From assembly GCF_029407905.1 (NCBI RefSeq), contig NC_073627.1:158663697-158727696 (forward strand): a DNA stretch of 64,000 nucleotides. Direction: 5' to 3'. Below are positions 12,090 through 23,715 of the stretch, one piece after another (the stretch's first letter is position 1; each line of letters opens with the position of its first letter). Source of the DNA: Bubalus kerabau (Eukaryota > Chordata > Mammalia > Artiodactyla > Bovidae). Under the pieces are notes generated by a model, which worked only from the letters and a program-made list of their open reading frames with translations, did no database searches and was not told the DNA's origin. Both the position numbers and the translations under genes were made by a program.

Positions 12090-12280
12090 TAGGCTCACTA
12101 TTTTACATGCATTGTCTGCCTTAATTTTCACCACAATCCTATGAAGTAGACATTTTCACCCCAATTTGCAAAAGCTGAGGCTAGGAATGGACAAGTAACA
12201 TGTTTCATATCACTTAGATGGTAGTGTTCAAACCTAGAACTGTCTCCAAAGCCCATGCTTTCAACCATTATGCTTTATGG
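12090..12280 (-). repeat. MIR SINE
   Basis: The order tcctatgaagtagacatt, gcaaaagctgaggctagg, caaacctagaactgtctcc, caaccattatgc follows the reversed MIR consensus. Confidence 0.75.
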
Positions 12281-12779
12281 TAAATATATTAAGCATTCTC
12301 ATCTCAGGATGACATAAAGAAAGACCATGATCACTATATCAAAGCTGGGAGGGTGCTTGCAGATGATTATATACAAATACCTCATTGTACTGATGGCTAG
12401 AAGCAGGTAGGATGGGAGAAGGTGTAAAACAGGTGGTAGGTTGTCTACTTAGCATCCATTCTCCTGAATCATTCTTCCTAAGGGAACCCTGCTTTCATTT
12501 AGGTTTTCTCTGTGGGACTATGTATTGCCAGGGAAGCTGCCCCCTTACTAGTCTTAGGGGATGAGTCATGGCTGGCTAATCTATCATGGTAATCTCATTC
12601 TCCTCACCATTGATTGGCTTAAACATGGACAGATGACACAATTTTTGGCCAATGAATATGAAGAAATCTACTGGAGAGTTTCTGGGAAGGTTTTCCCACT
12701 TCTAGAAAGAGCTGTAGGAAGATATCTAAAGATATCTATGAACCCCAGGAAATTCTCCTGATGGAAGCAGAGGAAGTAT
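12281..12779. other. Intronic spacer, nothing recognised
   Basis: No supported feature on either strand. Confidence 0.5.
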
Positions 12780-13220
12780 TAATGCTTCTATTTACTATGC
12801 CAAGTTTTTTTCCTAGGTCTTTCCATAAATGTTCTCTTATTCTCAGAACAAAATGACAAGTTATGTTTTATCGACTTCCCTGGTGGCTCAGACGGTAAAG
12901 TGTTTGCCCACAATGCAGGGGACCCAGGTTCAATCCCTGAGTCAGGAAGATCTCCTGGAGAAGGAAATGGCTACCCACTCCAGTATTCTTGCCTGGAAAA
13001 TCCCATGGACAGAGGAACCTGGTAGGCTACAGTTCATGGCATCGCAAGAGTCAGACATGACTTAGGGACTTCACTTTCACTTCACTTTCATATCCATTCA
13101 TGAATGAAGAAACTCAGACCTAGGAATAGTTAAGTCAGTCAGTGATTAATTGGTAGAGCCAGTATGCAAGTCCTAAAGTGTATGGCTTCAAATCTATTAT
13201 GTTTTGTGTTAGATATTTCA
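12780..13220 (-). repeat. MIR SINE split by a Bov-tA
   Basis: MIR-like sequence at 12780-12872 resumes at 13091 with gaatgaagaaactcagacct and cttcaaatctattatg, and surrounds the SINE. Confidence 0.6.
12873..13090 (+). mobile_element. Bov-tA SINE
   Basis: A complete tRNA-like head (gacttccctggtggctcag, B-box-like ggttcaatccctg) leads into a BovA body and a cacttcactttca tail. Confidence 0.92.
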
Positions 13221-13557
13221 CACTGGAATTAGATTTATGTTAGTGCTTATGAGTCTATGTATGTTTCCCTCTATGTGTCCAGGTGGAGTTAGGTTCTGAG
13301 TCTGAAGAGCCCTGTACCCTGAGAGGCTTGTCCTGGGAGCCAGATTGTCCATCCAGTTGATGTCTTTGTCTCATGGTCCTCTGAAATGGCACAACCTAGA
13401 GATGTGCTTGTGATCAGAGAGGTGCAAATCATTCCATACTGCTGGCTTTGGGACATGATGGGGAGGCTCCCTTCATCTTATCTAATGTTTTGATGTCAGC
13501 TTTGATCACTTGGAGATTTTGGCTTGAATTAACCCTGGTCACAACAAGTGGTAGGAA
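13221..13557. other. Intronic spacer, nothing recognised
   Basis: No supported feature. Confidence 0.5.
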
Positions 13558-13751
13558 ATGCTGGGAGAGATTGGGGCAGAAGGAGAAGGGGATGACAGAG
13601 GATGAGATGGCTGGATGGCATCACGGACTCAATGGACGTGCATTTGAGTGAACTCCAGGAGTTGGTGATGGACAGGGAGGCCTGGCGTGCTGCGATTCAT
13701 GGGGCTGCAAAGAGTCAGACACGACTGAGTGACTGAACTGAACTGAACTGA
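13558..13751 (+). mobile_element. BovB 3' end, short 5'-truncated copy
   Basis: It begins within atgctgggagagattggg and ends in gactgaactgaactgaactg, the BovB tail. Confidence 0.92.
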
Positions 13752-13960
13752 AAGTGAAAATATCTCCAAATAAATATAAAAATTCTTGCCTTACAGGGTT
13801 GTAGTTAGAACCAATCAGTTAATGTCCCAAATACAGTTTTTGTCACATGGTAAGAAACAGAGCATGCTAGTTTTCTAATTCCTTAGTTTCCTGCTTCCTT
13901 CCTTTAAATCTTTACTCAGTGACTGTCTTCTCAATAAGCTATGAGATTATAAACAGAGAT

Positions 13961-14115
13961 AGAAGAGGGCAGCAGAGGATGAGATAGATAGCATCAGTGA
14001 CTCAATGGACATGAATTTGAGCAAACTCCAGGAGATAATAAAGACAGAGAAGCCTAGTGTGCTGCAGTCCATGGGGTCACAAAGAGTCAGACACAACTTA
14101 GTGGCTGAACAACAA
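13961..14115 (+). mobile_element. BovB 3' end, short and older copy
   Basis: The same terminal segment as the copy 200 bases upstream is more diverged and ends gtggctgaacaacaatg. Confidence 0.88.
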
Positions 14116-14249
14116 TGATTCGGATTGCATCAGGGATTGTGGGAAGGCTCTGAAGAAGGGGGATTTCAGCTGAGAGTTTATAATGAGAAGGCACTAGCGG
14201 GGTTAATGTTGGGAGGGTAGGGGGAGAATAGTAATTAGGAAGAAGGATG

Positions 14250-14930
14250 CAACAGCATGTGCCAAGACCTTAAGGCAGGAAAGCCATTGATGTGTCTCCA
14301 TCTGAAATGACCATCTTGGTGGGGCTGTAATGAGCCAGGAGGAAAGTGGCATGAATGAAGGTGAGGAAATAGGCAGGGTCAAGTTCCTCAGGGCATTGCA
14401 GGGCATGTTCAGCCTTTCAGATTGTTCCTTAATTAACTTGGAAGCCATTGCAGGCTTAAGTAGGAATGGGATCTGCCTTGTGGAAAACACATTGGAGAAA
14501 GGCAGGTATGAAAACAGAGGGACTAGTGAGGAGACTTTTGCAGTGGTCCAGGTGAGGAATGATGGCTTGGACTAGAGTGATGACAGTGGAGATGGCAATA
14601 AATGGGCATATTTGAGACATATTTTATAGAAGTAAAAGATATGGCTTGTTGATGGATGCAGAAGGTAAGATGTGGGAGGCATTAAGGATCCCTGACAGTT
14701 TTTGGAATGAGAAACTCAATGGACAGAGATGCCATTACCCAAGATGTGAAGCACAGGAAGAAAAGTGGATTTAGGACAGAAGATCAGGGCTCTGTTTTGA
14801 CAAATTAAATGTGAGATGCGTGTAAGATATTCAAGTGGAGGTGTCAGACAGGAAGGTAGATACATGGTTTTAGAGCTCAGAAGAAGAGTCATTGTTGAAA
14901 TACAAATTCGACAGTTGTTAGTGAAGAGAG
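14250..14930 (+). repeat. Possible ancient dispersed repeat, class not assigned
   Basis: Phrases such as ccaagaccttaaggcagg, ggaagccattgcaggctt, gcagtggtccaggtgagg and attcaagtggaggtgtc recall an old mammalian repeat with the same order. I cannot name the family with confidence. Confidence 0.4.
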
Positions 14931-15573
14931 GCTCTTGGGAGTCATTATTATCAGCTTTAGATTTTTTTTTAAATGTCAGGCTGACCTTGTACTGTTTTAT
15001 TTGCCTTCTCTTTTAAATACTGGAGTCTGGCTCTTATTACACCTTTTAGTCTCCTATCTTAATTATCCAATCTCTGACTCACTTTGCAGTTTTCTAATTA
15101 TATCATAAAGGCAGAGTGTTATGATAGAAAGATATATTTTCTGGTTATTTGTGTGCCTTGGGCAAATCACTTAGGATCTCTGGATATTAGCTTCCTATAC
15201 ATAAAAGAAATGAGTTGATTGTTTTCAGTTGAAAAATATCTAGGATTATATAAGAATTACCTGGTTATGTCTGTTTCTCTAAGCAGGATCCATCACTGGA
15301 CCCCTGGGAAATTAGATCTTGAGGATATTTTGCAATCCACATCATGACCAGCAATTAACAGTTAAACCAAACACTGTTAATGTCAGTCTCAGATACTATT
15401 ACTGTAATGCAGAATAGCATTTCTTCTGCATTTGTGGATATAATATGTATGGAAAAGATAGAAATTCAGACATTTACTCATCAAAGTAGCATCACAGTTA
15501 AATCCAAGACAAACTTGTTTTACTGAAAATTCCTATTGGATAGTCATTCTTCAAGTGAAATTAGGAGTAATTT
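14931..15573. other. Intronic spacer with a weak MIR-like core
   Basis: The part at 15150-15215 (gtgccttgggcaaatcactt) is MIR-like in plus orientation. Nothing else was recognised. Confidence 0.45.
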
Positions 15574-15585
15574 AAATATCATGGT

Positions 15586-15716
15586 CCCTGGAGAAGGAAA
15601 TGACAGCCCATCTAGTATTCTTGCCTGGAAAATCCCATGGACACAGGAACCTGGTGGGCTATGGTCCATAGAGTTGCAAAGAGTTGTACACGACTTAGTG
15701 ACTAAACAGCAGCTGC
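15586..15716 (+). mobile_element. Bov-tA/BovA SINE body, truncated, near GRIN3A exon
   Basis: It is flanked by an exact 12-bp duplication, aaatatcatggt, at 15574-15585 and 15717-15728. It lies 132 bases downstream (in gene sense) of the 15849-16000 exon and antisense to GRIN3A. Confidence 0.92.
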
Positions 15717-15848
15717 AAATATCATGGTGAATCCTAGAAGATGTAATAGCCTAGATTATCGGCCACTGACACATATGACAGCATTTTCTAATCTTCTTCA
15801 AGGTAAAGCTATACAAAGCATCACCATTGTCAGCAGTTTTCCCCTTAC

Positions 15849-16000
15849 CTCAGTGACAGCAAAACTTCTCTTGCCGCAGGGAACCACCTTATACCACTTG
15901 TCATGCAGCACATCCATAAACCCGTGTGATTTGTATTGACTGATTAGCTCGGATATATTGGAGGTAAAAGGAGAGTTGGGAGGGAGACCAATGCCGTACC
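15849..16000 (-). CDS. GRIN3A: GRIN3A internal coding exon (end of S2, just before M4)
   Basis: This 152-nt exon supplies GG to finish the Gly codon begun in the previous exon, then 50 codons from YGIGLPPNSPFTSNISEL to CGKRSFAVTE, ending exactly at a codon boundary. It has a good acceptor (gattgtgttttcttctag) and a strong donor (GAG then GTAAGG). The GYGIGLPPNSP motif is the conserved FGIG-type loop of NMDA receptor S2 domains. VVPCGKRSF provides the second cysteine of the S2 disulfide, and GFMDVLHDKWY is the amphipathic stretch before the fourth membrane segment. The next exon, encoding M4 and the cytoplasmic tail, is not in the window and must lie before position 1. A Bov-tA SINE sits 132 bases downstream of the donor. 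Identification is by recognised protein sequence and phase continuity. Confidence 0.97.
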
Positions 16001-16500
16001 CTAGAAGAAAACACAATCTCAGATGAGTGTTTCACTTAAGAATTTCCTGAGTTGTTGCCACCACACCTGATATTGCTGTCAGACCTGGTAACAACGACAT
16101 AGTAAGCTTTCACCATCTTTCCCTCAAAAGACTCAGAAATGTCCTAGGTATGATTACCTTGGATCTGCTACTTCTCTGAGTAAAAGAGATGAGTCCAGAA
16201 AGGAGAGAAATGATTTGTGTACTGTGTAGTAGGGGTCCATTGTATTCCAAGGCTTTCTGCCCTTCCCTTCAAGGTATTTTTCAGAAGCCATCTTTCAGGT
16301 CTTTACTAGGGCTAGGATTCCCTATCTACTTCTCCCAGAAACCCTCATCTGGACCTTAAAAACACAAAATTAGTTAAATTACAATCCCTGGCCTATGAAA
16401 TACTCTCATCATTGGTCATGCATAACCCTCTTTTACTTTTATTTTTAATAATAGAATGAGGCCTTGTGAATGTACAGTTTAGCATAAGTACTAAAACATC
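16001..16500. other. Intronic sequence before GRIN3A acceptor
   Basis: Apart from the pyrimidine tract beside the exon (minus strand, within 16001-16020) nothing is recognised. An A run of about 13 lies near 16515-16527. Confidence 0.5.
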
Positions 16501-16559
16501 AACAAAAACTTGTCAAAAAAAAAAAAAGGACTCTGGTAAAACCAAGTGTTGAAGCAAAT

Positions 16560-17110
16560 GTAGATCAGTAAGATCACTTATTCATTGCTTGTGGGAATGC
16601 AAAATTGATGTACTCACTTTGGAAAACTGTTTGCTATTACTTTATATAGCTGAAGATTTATATGCTCTAAGACACACAACTTTAAGTACATTCCTAAAGA
16701 ACTCCTCCACAACTAGACCAGGAGATATGGTTAAGGATGTTCTTAGAGGCATTTTTTATAACAGCAAAAATTGGAAACAACAAGAGAATGAGTAAATAAA
16801 TGTGAAATATTTATACAATAGAATGTTGCATAGTGTGAAACATATGAATGATATGGAATAATATGGATGACTCAGCAACACTAAGTAAAAAGATCAGTCT
16901 CAGAAGATTGCAGCATGAATCCATTGTGTAAATGTAAAAACATTAAAAACAAACCAGTATATTTTTAGGAATTCATATATATGTGATAGTTATATTTAGA
17001 AAAAATCAAGAAAATGATAAACCAAATATCTGGGACAACAGTTATTCAAGGCAAGAGAGGCAGGGGAAAGGATGAAGGAGGAGCTTGAAGAAGGTGTAAT
17101 TTGTTGTCAG
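16560..17110 (+). mobile_element. Old L1 fragment (ORF2 end and 3' UTR)
   Basis: cttattcattgcttgtggga, agcaaaaattggaaacaac and a later caatagaatgttgcatag follow the mammalian L1 ORF2 3' end. It is decayed. Confidence 0.7.
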
Positions 17111-17349
17111 AGTTTTAATTAATTAGCTTTGACTCTATATCTTCACTTGGTCTAGGGCTTTACTTGGTTTCCAAACTGTTACTTGACTGTTAATCTCATT
17201 GACAAGCCATGTGGAAGAGCTAATTACCTACGTTTTGTCTTTAACTATTGGATTGTATAGTTGAAAAAAGATGTATTGCTGTCAAGATGATTGAGGAAGA
17301 CAAACTGAAAATATAGCTAGCTCTTTTTTTCACATGCACATACAAAAGG

Positions 17350-17690
17350 CTATCAAGAATATAGAGATGTACAGCAGAAACTAACACATTGTAAAGCAGT
17401 GATACTCCAATCAAAATTAATAAAATAATTTAAAAATGAAGGCAAAGAAACCAAGAAACAAAAAACATATGCACATAACTTTTTATAAATAGATAGTCAG
17501 CAAGGACCTACTATTTAGCATAGGGAACTCTACCCAATAATCTGTAATAACCTAGATGGGAAAAGAATCTGAAAAATAATAGATATATTTATCCATATAA
17601 CTAAATCACTTTGCTATATACTTGAAATTAATACAACATTGTAAATCAACTATAATATAAAATAAAATTTTTTAAATGTTAAAAACATCC
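17350..17690 (+). mobile_element. Old L1 3' UTR fragment (L1MA-like)
   Basis: tcagcaaggacctactattt, tagggaactctacc and caacattgtaaatcaactat are typical of older L1 3' ends. Confidence 0.7.
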
Positions 17691-19854
17691 AAAGATACTT
17701 CATGGAAACAAATGCTTCCTATCATGTTTCCATCTTACAATTTATTTCCAAAGACATTAGTTTTTGTTCTTTTTTAAAATTGTAGATACACAAGCCCTTT
17801 TTAAAAAGTTGATTTATTTTTCATTGAAGGATAATTGCTTTACAGAATTTTGTTGTTTTCTGTCAAAACTCAACATGAATCAGCCATAGGTATACATATA
17901 TCCCCTCCCATATCCCTCCCCATCCCACCCCTCTATGCTGATACAGAGCCCCTCTTTGAGTTTCCTGAGCCATGCAACAAATTCCTGTTGGCTATCTATT
18001 TTACATATGGTAATGTAAGCTCCCATGTTACTCTTTCCATACATCTCACTCTCTTCTCCCCTCTCCCTATGTCCATAAGTCTATTCTCTATGTCTCTCCA
18101 TTGTTGCCCTGTAAATAAATTCTTTAGTACCATTTTTCTAGATTCTGTATATATGTGTTAGAATAAAAATGTTTACCTTTCTCTTTCTGACTTACTTCAC
18201 TCTCTATAATAGGTTCTAGGTTCATCCACCTCATCAGAACTGACTCAAATGCATTCTTTTTTTATGGCTGAGTAATATTCCATTGTGTATATGTACCACA
18301 ACTTCTTTATTCATTCATCTGTCCTTGGACATCTAGGCTGCTTCCATATTCTAGCTATTGTAAATAGTGCTGATATGAACAATGAGATGCTTGTGTCTCT
18401 TTCAATTTTGGTGTCCTCAGGGTATATGCCTAGGAGTGGGATTGCTGGGTCATATGGTGGTTTTGAGGAATCTCCTCATTGTGTTAGTTTTTTTGGGAAT
18501 CTCCATACTGTCTTCCATAGTGGCTGTATCAGTTTACATTCCCAGCAACAGTGCAAGAACTTTCCCTTTTCTTCACACCCTCTCCAGCATTTATTGTTTG
18601 TAGACTTTTTGATGAGGGCCATTCCAACTGGTGTGAGGTGATATCTCATTGTAGTTTTGATTTGCATTTCTCTAATAATGAGCGATGTTGAACATCTTTT
18701 CATGTGTTTGTTAGCCAATTGTATGTCTTATTTGGAGAAATGTCTGTTTAGCTCTTTTCCCTACTTTTTGACTGGATGGTTTGTTTTTCTGGTATTGAGT
18801 TGTATGAGCTGCTTGTATATTTTGGAAATTAATCCTTTGTCAGTTGTTTCATTTGCTATTATTTTCCCCCATTCTGAGGGTTGTCTTTTCACCTTGCTTA
18901 TAGTTTCCTTTGCTGTGAAAAAACTTTTAAGTTTAATTAGGTCCCACTTGTTTACTTTTGTTTTTATTTCCATTATTCTAGGATGAGAATCATAGAGGAT
19001 CTTGCTTTGATTTATGTCATTGAGTGTTCTGCCTATGTTTTCCTCTAAGAGTTTTATAGGTTCTGGTCTTACATTTAGGTCTTTAATCCATTTTGAGTTT
19101 ATCTTTGAGTATGGTGTTAGGAAGTGTCCTAATTTCATTCTTTTACATGTATCTGTCCAGTTTTCCCAGCACCATTTATGGAAGAGGCTGTCTTTGCCCC
19201 ATTGTATATTCTTGCCTCCTTTTTCAAAAATAAGGTACCCATAGGTGCATGGGTTTATTTCTGGGCTTTCTATCTTGTTTCATTGGTCTATATTTCTGTT
19301 TTTGTGTTAGTACCATACTGTCTTGATGACTGTAGCTTTGTAGTATAATCTGAAGTCAGGAAGGTTGATTCCTCCAGTTCCATTCTTCTTTCTCAAGACT
19401 GTCTTGGCTATTTGAGGTCTTTTGTGTTTCTATATGAATTGTAAAATTTTTTGTTCTAGTTCTGTGAAAAATGCCTTGGTAATTTGATAGGAATTTCATT
19501 AAATCTGAAGATTGCCTTTGGTACTACAGTCATTTTCACAATATTGATTCTTCCTGCCCAGGAACATGGAACATCTCTTTATCTGTTTATGTCATCTTTG
19601 ATTTCTTTCATCAGTGTCTTATAATTTTCTGTGTACAGTTCTTTTGTCTCCTTAGGTAAGTTTATTCCTAGATATTTAATTATTTTTGTTTCAATGGTGA
19701 ATGGGATTGATTCCTTAATTTCTCTTTCTGATTATTCATTGTTAGTACATAGAAATGAAAGTGATTTTTGTGTATTGATTTTGTATCCTGCAACTTTGCT
19801 AAATTCACTGATTAGCTCTAGTAATTTTCTTAGAGTATCCTTAGGGTTTTCTAT

Positions 19855-20884
19855 GAATACCAGACCACCTGATCTGCCTCTTGAGAAACCTGTATGCAGG
19901 TCAGGAAGCAACAGTTAGAACTGGACATGGAACAATAAACTGGTTCCAAATAGGAAAAGGAGTACATCAAGGCTGTATATTGTTACCCTGCTTACTTAAC
20001 TTATATGCAGAGTACATCATGAGAAACGCTGGGCTGGAAGAAACACAAGCTGGAATCAAGATTGCCGGGAGAAATATCAATAACTTCAGATAAGCAGATG
20101 ATACCACCCTTATGGCAGAAAGGGAAGAAGAACTAAAGAGCCTTTTGATGAAAGTGAAAGTGGAGAGTGAAAAAGTTGGCTTAAAACTCAACATTCAGAA
20201 AACGAAGATCATGGCATCTGGTCCCATCACTTCATGGCAAATAGATGGGGAAACAGTGGAAACAGTGGCTGACTTTATTTTTTTTGGGGGGGGGGGCTTC
20301 AAAATCACTGCAAATGGTGATGTCAGCCATGAAATTAAAAGACGCTTACTCCTTGGAAGGAAAGTTATGACCAACCTAGACAGCATATTAAAAAGCAGAG
20401 ACATTACTTTGCCAACAAAGGTCCGTCTAGTTAAGGCTATGGTTTTTCCAGTGGTCATGTATGGATGTGAGAGTTGGACTGTGAAGAAAGCTGAGTGCTG
20501 AAGAATTGATGCTTTTGAACTGTGGTGTTGGAGAAGGCTCTTGAGAGTCCCTTGGACTGCAAGGAGATCCAACCAGTCCATTCTGAAGGAGATCAGTCTT
20601 GGGTGTTCATTGGAAGGACTGATGCTGAAGCTGAAACTCCAATACTTTGGCCACCTGATGAGAAGATCTGACTCATTTGAAAAGACCCTTATGCTAGGAA
20701 AGATTTAGGGCAGGAGGAGAAGGGGATGACAGAGGGTGAAATGGTTGGATGGTATCACCGACTCAATGGACATGGGTTTGGGTAGACTCCGGCAGTTGGT
20801 GATGGACAGGGAGGCCTGGCATGCTGCGGTTCATGGGGTCGCAAAGAGTTGGACACGACTGAGCGGCTGAACTGAACTCAACTG
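19855..20884 (+). mobile_element. BovB 3' fragment inserted in the L1
   Basis: It begins in the region gaataccagaccacctgatc and ends in the tgaactgaactcaactg tail. Stops at about 20092 and 20501 break the frame, and a G run of about 11 near 20286 marks a slipped tract. Confidence 0.92.
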
Positions 20885-21093
20885 ATGTTCAGTATTATGT
20901 CATCTGCAAACAGTGAGAGCTTTACTTCTTCTTTTCCAATCTGGATTCCTTTTATTTCTTTTTCTTCTCTGATTGATGAAGCTAGGACTTCCAGAACTAT
21001 GTTGGATAATAGTGGTGAAAGTGGACAACCTTGTCTTGTTCCTGATCTTAGGGGGAATGTTTTCAGTTTTTCACCATTGAGAATAATGTTTTC

Positions 21094-21350
21094 TGTTCAG
21101 TTCAGTTCAGTCACTCAGTCGTGTCCAACTCTTTGCGACCCCATGAATTGCAGCACGCCAGGCCTCCCTGTCCATCACCAACTCCCGGAGTTCACTCAGA
21201 CCCATGTCCATCGAGTAGGTGATGCCATCCAGCCATCTCATCCTCTGTTGTCCCCTTCTCCTCTTGCCCCCAATCCCTCCCAGCATCAGGGTCTTTTCCA
21301 ATGAGTCAACTCTTCGCATGAGGTGGCCAAAGTATTGGAGTTTCAGCTTC
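21094..21350 (-). mobile_element. BovB 3' end inserted in the L1
   Basis: It starts gttcagttcagttcagtcac (reverse tail) and stops at ggagtttcagcttc. L1 sequence resumes at tatggcctttactatg. Confidence 0.92.
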
Positions 21351-21795
21351 GTATATGGCCTTTACTATGTTGAGTTAGGTTCCTTCTAGGCCCAGTTTTT
21401 GAAGAGTTTTAATAAATGGGTACTGAATTTTTTCAAAGGCTCTTTCTGCATCTATTGAGATGATCAAATGATTTTTTATCTTTCAATTTGTTAATATGGT
21501 GTATCACATTGATTGATTTGTGTATATATTGAAGAATCCTTGCATTCCTAGAATAAACCCTACTTGATCATGGTGTATGAGCTTTTTGATGTGTTGCTGA
21601 ATTCTGTTTGCTAAAAATTTTTGAGTATTTTTGCATGTATTGGCCTGTAGTTTCCTTTTTTGTGTTGTTTTGTCTGCTTTTGGTATCAGGGTAATGGTGG
21701 CCTCATAGAATGAATTTGGAAGTGTTCCTTCCTCTGCAAGTTTTTGAAAGAGTTTTAGAAGGATAGGCATTAGCTCTTCTCTAAACATTTGATCG

Positions 21796-22067
21796 GAGAA
21801 GGCAATGGTACCCCACTCCAGTACTCTTGCCTGGAAAATCCCATGGATGGAGGAGCCTGGTAGGCTGCAGTCCATGGGGTCGCGAAGAGTCGGACACGAC
21901 TGAGCGACTTCCCTTTCACTTTTCACTTTCATGCATTGGACAAGGAAATGGCAACCCACTCCAGTGTTCTTGTCTGGAGAATCCCAGGGAGGGGGGAGCC
22001 TGGTGGGCTGCTGTCTATGGGGTTGCACGGAATCGGACACGACTGAAGTGACTTAGCAACAGCAAGC
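21796..22067 (+). mobile_element. Bov-A2 dimeric SINE inserted in the L1
   Basis: Two BovA monomers are joined by ttcacttttcactttcatgc. The L1 phrase tttgat occurs on both sides as an imperfect target duplication. Confidence 0.9.
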
Positions 22068-23500
22068 GTTTGATAGACTTCTCCTGTGAAGCCATCTGGT
22101 CCTGGGCTTTTGTTTTTTGGGGGATTTTTGATCACAGCTTCCATTTTAGTGCTTGTAATTGGGTTGCTCATAATTTCTATTTCTTCCTAGTTCAGTCTTG
22201 GAAGATTGAACTTTTCTAAGAATCTCTCCATTTCTTCCAGGTTATCTATTTTATTGCCATATAGTTGTTCATAATATCTTTTATAATCCTTTGTATTTGT
22301 GCATTGTCTGTTGGAACCTCTCCTTTTTCATTTCTAATTTTGTTGATTTGATTCTTCTCTCTTATCTTCTTAATGAGTCTGGCTAACAGTTTGTCAATTT
22401 TGTTAATCTTCTCAAAGAACCAGCTTCTACTTTTATTAATCTTTACTATTATTTCTTTTACTTCTTTTTCATTTATTTCTGCTCGGATCTTTATGATTTC
22501 TTTCCTTCTACTAATTTTTTTTTATTTTGTTCTTCTTTTTCCAGTTGTTTTAGGTGTAAAGTTAGGTTGTCTATTCAATGTTTTTCTTGTTTCTTGAGGT
22601 AGGATTGTATTGCTATAAACTTCTCTCTTAGAACTGCTTTTGCTGCTTCCCATAGGTTTTGAGTTGTGGTGTTTTCATTGTCATTTGTTTCTAGAAATTT
22701 TTTGATTTCCCTTTTGATTTCTTCAATAACCTGTTGGTTATTTAGAAACAGATTGCTTAATCTCCATGTGTTTGTGTTTCTTACAGTTTTTTTTTTCTCT
22801 TGTAATTGATATCTAGTCTCATAGCATTGTGGTTGGAGAAGATGATGCTTGATACAATTTCAATTTTCTTAAGTTTACTGAGGTTTCATTTGTGACCCAA
22901 GATGTGATCTATCCTGGAGAATGTTCCATATGCACTTGAGAAGAAGGTATATTCTTCTGCTTTTGGATGGAATGTCTCGAAGTTATCAATGAGATCCATC
23001 TCATCTAATGTATCATTTAAGACTTGATTTCCTTATTAATTTTGTTTTTTGATGATCGTCCATTGGTGTGAGTGAGGTGTTTAAGTCTCTTACCATTATT
23101 GTGTTACTGTCAATTTCTCCTTTTATGTCTGTTAGTGTTTGTCTTATGTACTGAAGTGCTTCTATGTTGGGTGCATAGATATTTCCAATTGTATGTCTTC
23201 CTCTTGGATTGATCCCTTGATCATTATATAGTGTCCTTCCTTACTCTTGTAATTTTCCTAATTTTAAGGTCTATTTTGTGAGATATGAAGACTGCTACTC
23301 CAGCTTTTTTTTGCTTCCCATTTGCATGGAATATATTTTTCCATCCTCTCACTTTCAGTCCATATGTGTCTTGAGGTCTGAAGTGGGTTTCTTGTAGACA
23401 GCATATATATGGGTCTTGTTTTGTATCCATTTGGCAAGTCTGTGTCTTTTCGTTGGAGCATTTAATCCATTTACATTTAAAGTAATTATTGATATATATG

Positions 23501-23715
23501 GCCTTCCCTCGTGGCTCAGATGGTAAAGCATCTGCCTACAATATGGGAGACCCGGGTTCGATCCCTGGGTCGGGAAGATCCCCTGGAGAAGGAAATGGCA
23601 ACCCACTCCAGTATTCTTGCCTGGAAAATCCCATGGATGCAGGAGCTTGGTTGGCTACTGTCCATGGGGTTGCAAAGAGTCGGACATGACTGAGCGACTT
23701 CACTATCACTATCAC
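23501..23715 (+). mobile_element. Bov-tA SINE inserted at the start of L1 ORF2
   Basis: It is complete, with tRNA-like head (B-box-like ggttcgatccc). An exact 14-bp duplication, tattgatatatatg, lies at 23487-23500 and 23716-23729. It interrupts the first codons of ORF2, just before ISIITLNVNG on the minus strand. Confidence 0.95.

Larger units (their letters stand above)
1..15848 (-). other. GRIN3A: GRIN3A intron downstream of the last visible exon (partial)
   Basis: Its 5' splice site is the GTAAGG at 15843-15848 (minus strand). The 3' end lies outside the window. No M4-encoding or C-terminal GRIN3A exon was recognised on the minus strand here. Contents are repeats listed separately, plus unremarkable single-copy sequence. 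Confidence 0.9.

Noticed and set aside
1..15848. The terminal GRIN3A exon encoding M4 and the tail
   Set aside because: No minus-strand frame resembling the M4 or C-terminal sequence was recognised; it should lie before position 1.
21504..22040. A 178-codon minus-strand ORF
   Set aside because: It is a chimera of Bov-A2 SINE sequence and decayed L1 ORF2, not a gene.
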